From positions 1 through 15,454 of the forward strand of contig JAEYRX010000109.1 in the NCBI GenBank assembly GCA_023435225.1: 15,454 nucleotides of DNA, in the 5' to 3' direction. Shown here piece after piece: positions 13,481 through 15,454 of the stretch. The position numbers were made by a program, and so were the translations under genes. Source of the stretch: Bacillota bacterium (GTDB lineage: Bacteria > Bacillota > UBA4882 > UBA8346). The notes beneath the pieces are model-generated. The model saw nothing but the letters and a program-made list of their open reading frames with translations, made no database searches and was not told where the DNA came from. Position 1 is the first letter of the stretch, and each line of letters opens with the position of its first letter.

Positions 13481-15328
13481 ATGTGCGGAATAACCGGTTG
13501 GATTGATTGGGAAGAAGACCTTACCGGTAAAAGGCCGATAATAGAGAATATGACTGAACGGTTAAACCCGCGGGGACCTGATACATCCGGTTATTGGTTT
13601 AGCCAAAGGGCGGCTATCGGCCATCGCCGGTTAATAGTGGTAGATCCCGAAGGCGGTAAACAACCAATGGTTAAACGGGTTGGCGCCAATGAATATGTTC
13701 TTACTTATAACGGTGAGCTTTACAATACGGAAGATATACGTCAGGAATTATTAAAACAAGGTCATGTTTTAAGCTCATACTCCGATACGGAAGTAGTACT
13801 GGTTTCATATTTGGAGTGGGGACCGGCTTGTGTAGAAAAGTTTAATGGGATTTATGCTTTTGGAATATGGAATGATCAAGCAGAAAGTTTGTTTTTAGCC
13901 AGGGACCGAATGGGGGTTAAACCGCTCTTTTATACACAGCGAGGAGAGTCTTTTATATTTGGGTCGGAGTTAAAAGCATTATTAGCCCATCCAAAAGTTC
14001 CGGCTATTATTGATGACGAAGGTTTGGCCGAAATATTCGGTCTGGGACCGGCCCGAACCCCGGGTAACGGAGTATTTAAAGGTATAAAGGAGCTGCGGCC
14101 AGGTTGTTGGTTGCGGTATAGCCGCGATGGAGTCAGGATTCAGCGTTATTGGCAATTGGAGAGCAAACCTCATGAAGATGATTTGGAAACGACCACTCTA
14201 AAAGTACGGAAATTGGTGGAGGATACAATCCAGCGGCAATTAGTGTCGGATGTTCCGGTTTGTACTTTTTTATCCGGAGGGTTGGACTCCAGTATTATTT
14301 CGACTGTCGCAGCCAACACCTATCGTGAAAAAGGGCTTCCTTCGCCGGCAACTTATTCAATCGACTATATAGGTAATGATCGTTATTTCCGGATTAGTGA
14401 TTTCCAGCCTAACTCTGATCATTACTGGGCCGACCGGATGGCTGATTTTTTACAAACCGATCATCATTGGATTTATATAGATACTCCTCAACTGGCGGCC
14501 GCATTGAAAGATGCGGTTAAAGCCAGAGATCTCCCGGGAATGGCTGATGTGGATTCATCATTATTTTTATTTTGCCGGGAAATAAAAAAAGGGGCAACCG
14601 TAGCTCTCTCCGGTGAATGTGCTGATGAAGTATTTGGTGGCTATCCATGGTTCCATCGACCCGAAACTGTTGATGCAACCACATTTCCCTGGTCTATCTC
14701 CACCGAATTGCGTAAAAAAATCCTCGCTCCAAAGCTGGAGAGCAAGCTGAAATTAGATGAGTATATCCGCTGCCGGTATCAGGAAGCCTTGGCTGAGGTT
14801 CCGCGCTTTTCCGGGGATGATCCGATTGAAGCGAGACGGAGAGAACTGTTTTATCTAAATATTAACTGGTTCATGGCGTTGCTGTTGGATAGAAAAGACC
14901 GAATGAGCATGGCTTCGGGACTGGAGGTCAGGGTTCCGTTTTGTGATCACCGGTTAGTAGAATACGTTTGGAATATACCATGGAAGATGAAGAGTTGGAA
15001 AAATCGCGAGAAAGGAATACTGCGGCGGGCCGTCGAAGGGTTGCTCCCGGAAGCTGTAGTATACCGTAAAAAAAGTCCTTATCCAAAAACTCATAATCCT
15101 TCGTATGAACAAGCGGTCAGAGATTTATTGAGTAAGATTCTTCAAAACTCGAAGGCGCCGATTAGAAATTTAATTGATAAAAAAGCAGTTGAGGATTTAT
15201 TAAAACCGGAGAATAGCCAATTACAGCGGCCTTGGTTTGGTCAGCTAATGACCATGCCGCAATTATATGCATATTTGGTACAAATTAATCAGTGGTTGGA
15301 AGAATACAATGTGGAAATTAAATTATGA
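13481..15328 (+). CDS. asnB: Asparagine synthase (glutamine-hydrolysing), 615 aa
   Basis: AsnB converts aspartate to asparagine using ATP and the amide nitrogen of glutamine. The N-terminal glutaminase domain (class II) begins MCGITGW, where Cys2 is the nucleophile. The RGPD and NGELYN boxes follow. The synthase domain carries the ATP-binding loop SGGLDS at residues 265-270, and further marks are GECADEVFGGYPWF and the LDRKDRMSM and VRVPFCDH boxes near residues 467-490. I start at ATG 13481 rather than 13472 because Cys2 must follow the first Met, and AAAGGAGA lies eight bases upstream. The length of 615 fits the family. No T-box or other leader RNA is visible in the ~150 bases upstream. The next gene lies beyond the window. 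Confidence 0.95.
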   Translation: MCGITGWIDWEEDLTGKRPIIENMTERLNPRGPDTSGYWFSQRAAIGHRRLIVVDPEGGKQPMVKRVGANEYVLTYNGELYNTEDIRQELLKQGHVLSSYSDTEVVLVSYLEWGPACVEKFNGIYAFGIWNDQAESLFLARDRMGVKPLFYTQRGESFIFGSELKALLAHPKVPAIIDDEGLAEIFGLGPARTPGNGVFKGIKELRPGCWLRYSRDGVRIQRYWQLESKPHEDDLETTTLKVRKLVEDTIQRQLVSDVPVCTFLSGGLDSSIISTVAANTYREKGLPSPATYSIDYIGNDRYFRISDFQPNSDHYWADRMADFLQTDHHWIYIDTPQLAAALKDAVKARDLPGMADVDSSLFLFCREIKKGATVALSGECADEVFGGYPWFHRPETVDATTFPWSISTELRKKILAPKLESKLKLDEYIRCRYQEALAEVPRFSGDDPIEARRRELFYLNINWFMALLLDRKDRMSMASGLEVRVPFCDHRLVEYVWNIPWKMKSWKNREKGILRRAVEGLLPEAVVYRKKSPYPKTHNPSYEQAVRDLLSKILQNSKAPIRNLIDKKAVEDLLKPENSQLQRPWFGQLMTMPQLYAYLVQINQWLEEYNVEIKL

Positions 15329-15333
15329 AAAAA

Positions 15334-15454
15334 GGGGCTGTTGCAAAAATAAATAACAACCGGATGCCCTCATCTCCACCAGGCCCTAAAGGACCTGGCT
15401 AGGCATATAAAACCATTCTCAAGCCCCATGAATGGGGCTGGGTAAATACTTCGA
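15334..15454. other. Possible IS end and third copy of the 224-bp repeat family
   Basis: Just after asnB, GGGGCTGTTGCAAAAATA at 15335-15352 resembles terminal repeats of several insertion sequence families (GGxxCTGTTGCAAA). No transposase is in view. A hairpin CCAGGCCCT/AGGACCTGG lies at 15379-15398, and a perfect one, AGCCCCA-TGAA-TGGGGCT, at 15422-15439. The latter resembles the inner arm of the repeats at 54-77 and 280-303. The element continues past the window end. Confidence 0.4.

Overview
The window looks like AT-rich chromosomal DNA from an endospore-forming member of the Bacillota (Clostridia or Limnochordia grade). The evidence is a SigI/RsgI sigma/anti-sigma pair, a Spo0E-like phosphatase, strong AAGGAGG ribosome binding sites and a Firmicutes-type AsnB. 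I cannot name a species. Gene density is low and intergenic DNA is rich in repeats, which is typical of an accessory region.

Layout. Positions 1-1619 hold almost only repeats: two 224-bp tandem units made of nested inverted repeats, a duplicated ~79-bp element, and TAGGCAT-type strings. Among them sit two small minus-strand genes, a 40-residue membrane peptide and a Spo0E-like protein. Positions 1620-3106 hold an orphan XRE-type regulator with palindromes upstream, a GC-rich patch of perfect hairpins, a terminator with no obvious gene, and the decayed N-terminus of a type I restriction HsdR subunit. Positions 3107-6550 hold the main defence locus: a AAA+ ATPase and a cytoplasmic subtilase, matching the two-gene IetAS system, with its own promoter. 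A 60-codon gene follows.

Positions 6833-8742 hold a small conserved gene of unknown function, a three-helix membrane protein (DUF5658-like), a 21-bp minisatellite open on both strands, and a gene remnant. Positions 8743-11889, all on the minus strand, form a sensory unit: a secreted protein, then sigI, then rsgI. The secreted protein and the extracellular end of RsgI carry the same ~100-residue domain, about 48% identical by hand alignment without gaps. Both also end in Gly/Ser-rich tails. Positions 11890-13480 hold a MITE-like element and an Fpg/Nei-family DNA glycosylase whose second residue is Ile instead of the catalytic Pro. The window ends with asnB and repeat or IS-like ends.

How the genes work together. 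IetA and IetS are almost certainly co-translated as a defence or plasmid-stabilisation-type module in a region that earlier held a restriction system. SigI, RsgI and the secreted protein probably form an envelope-sensing circuit in which the anti-sigma factor displays the same domain as a secreted protein. The latter is the most unusual system in the window. The circuit itself is inference; the domain sharing is directly visible.
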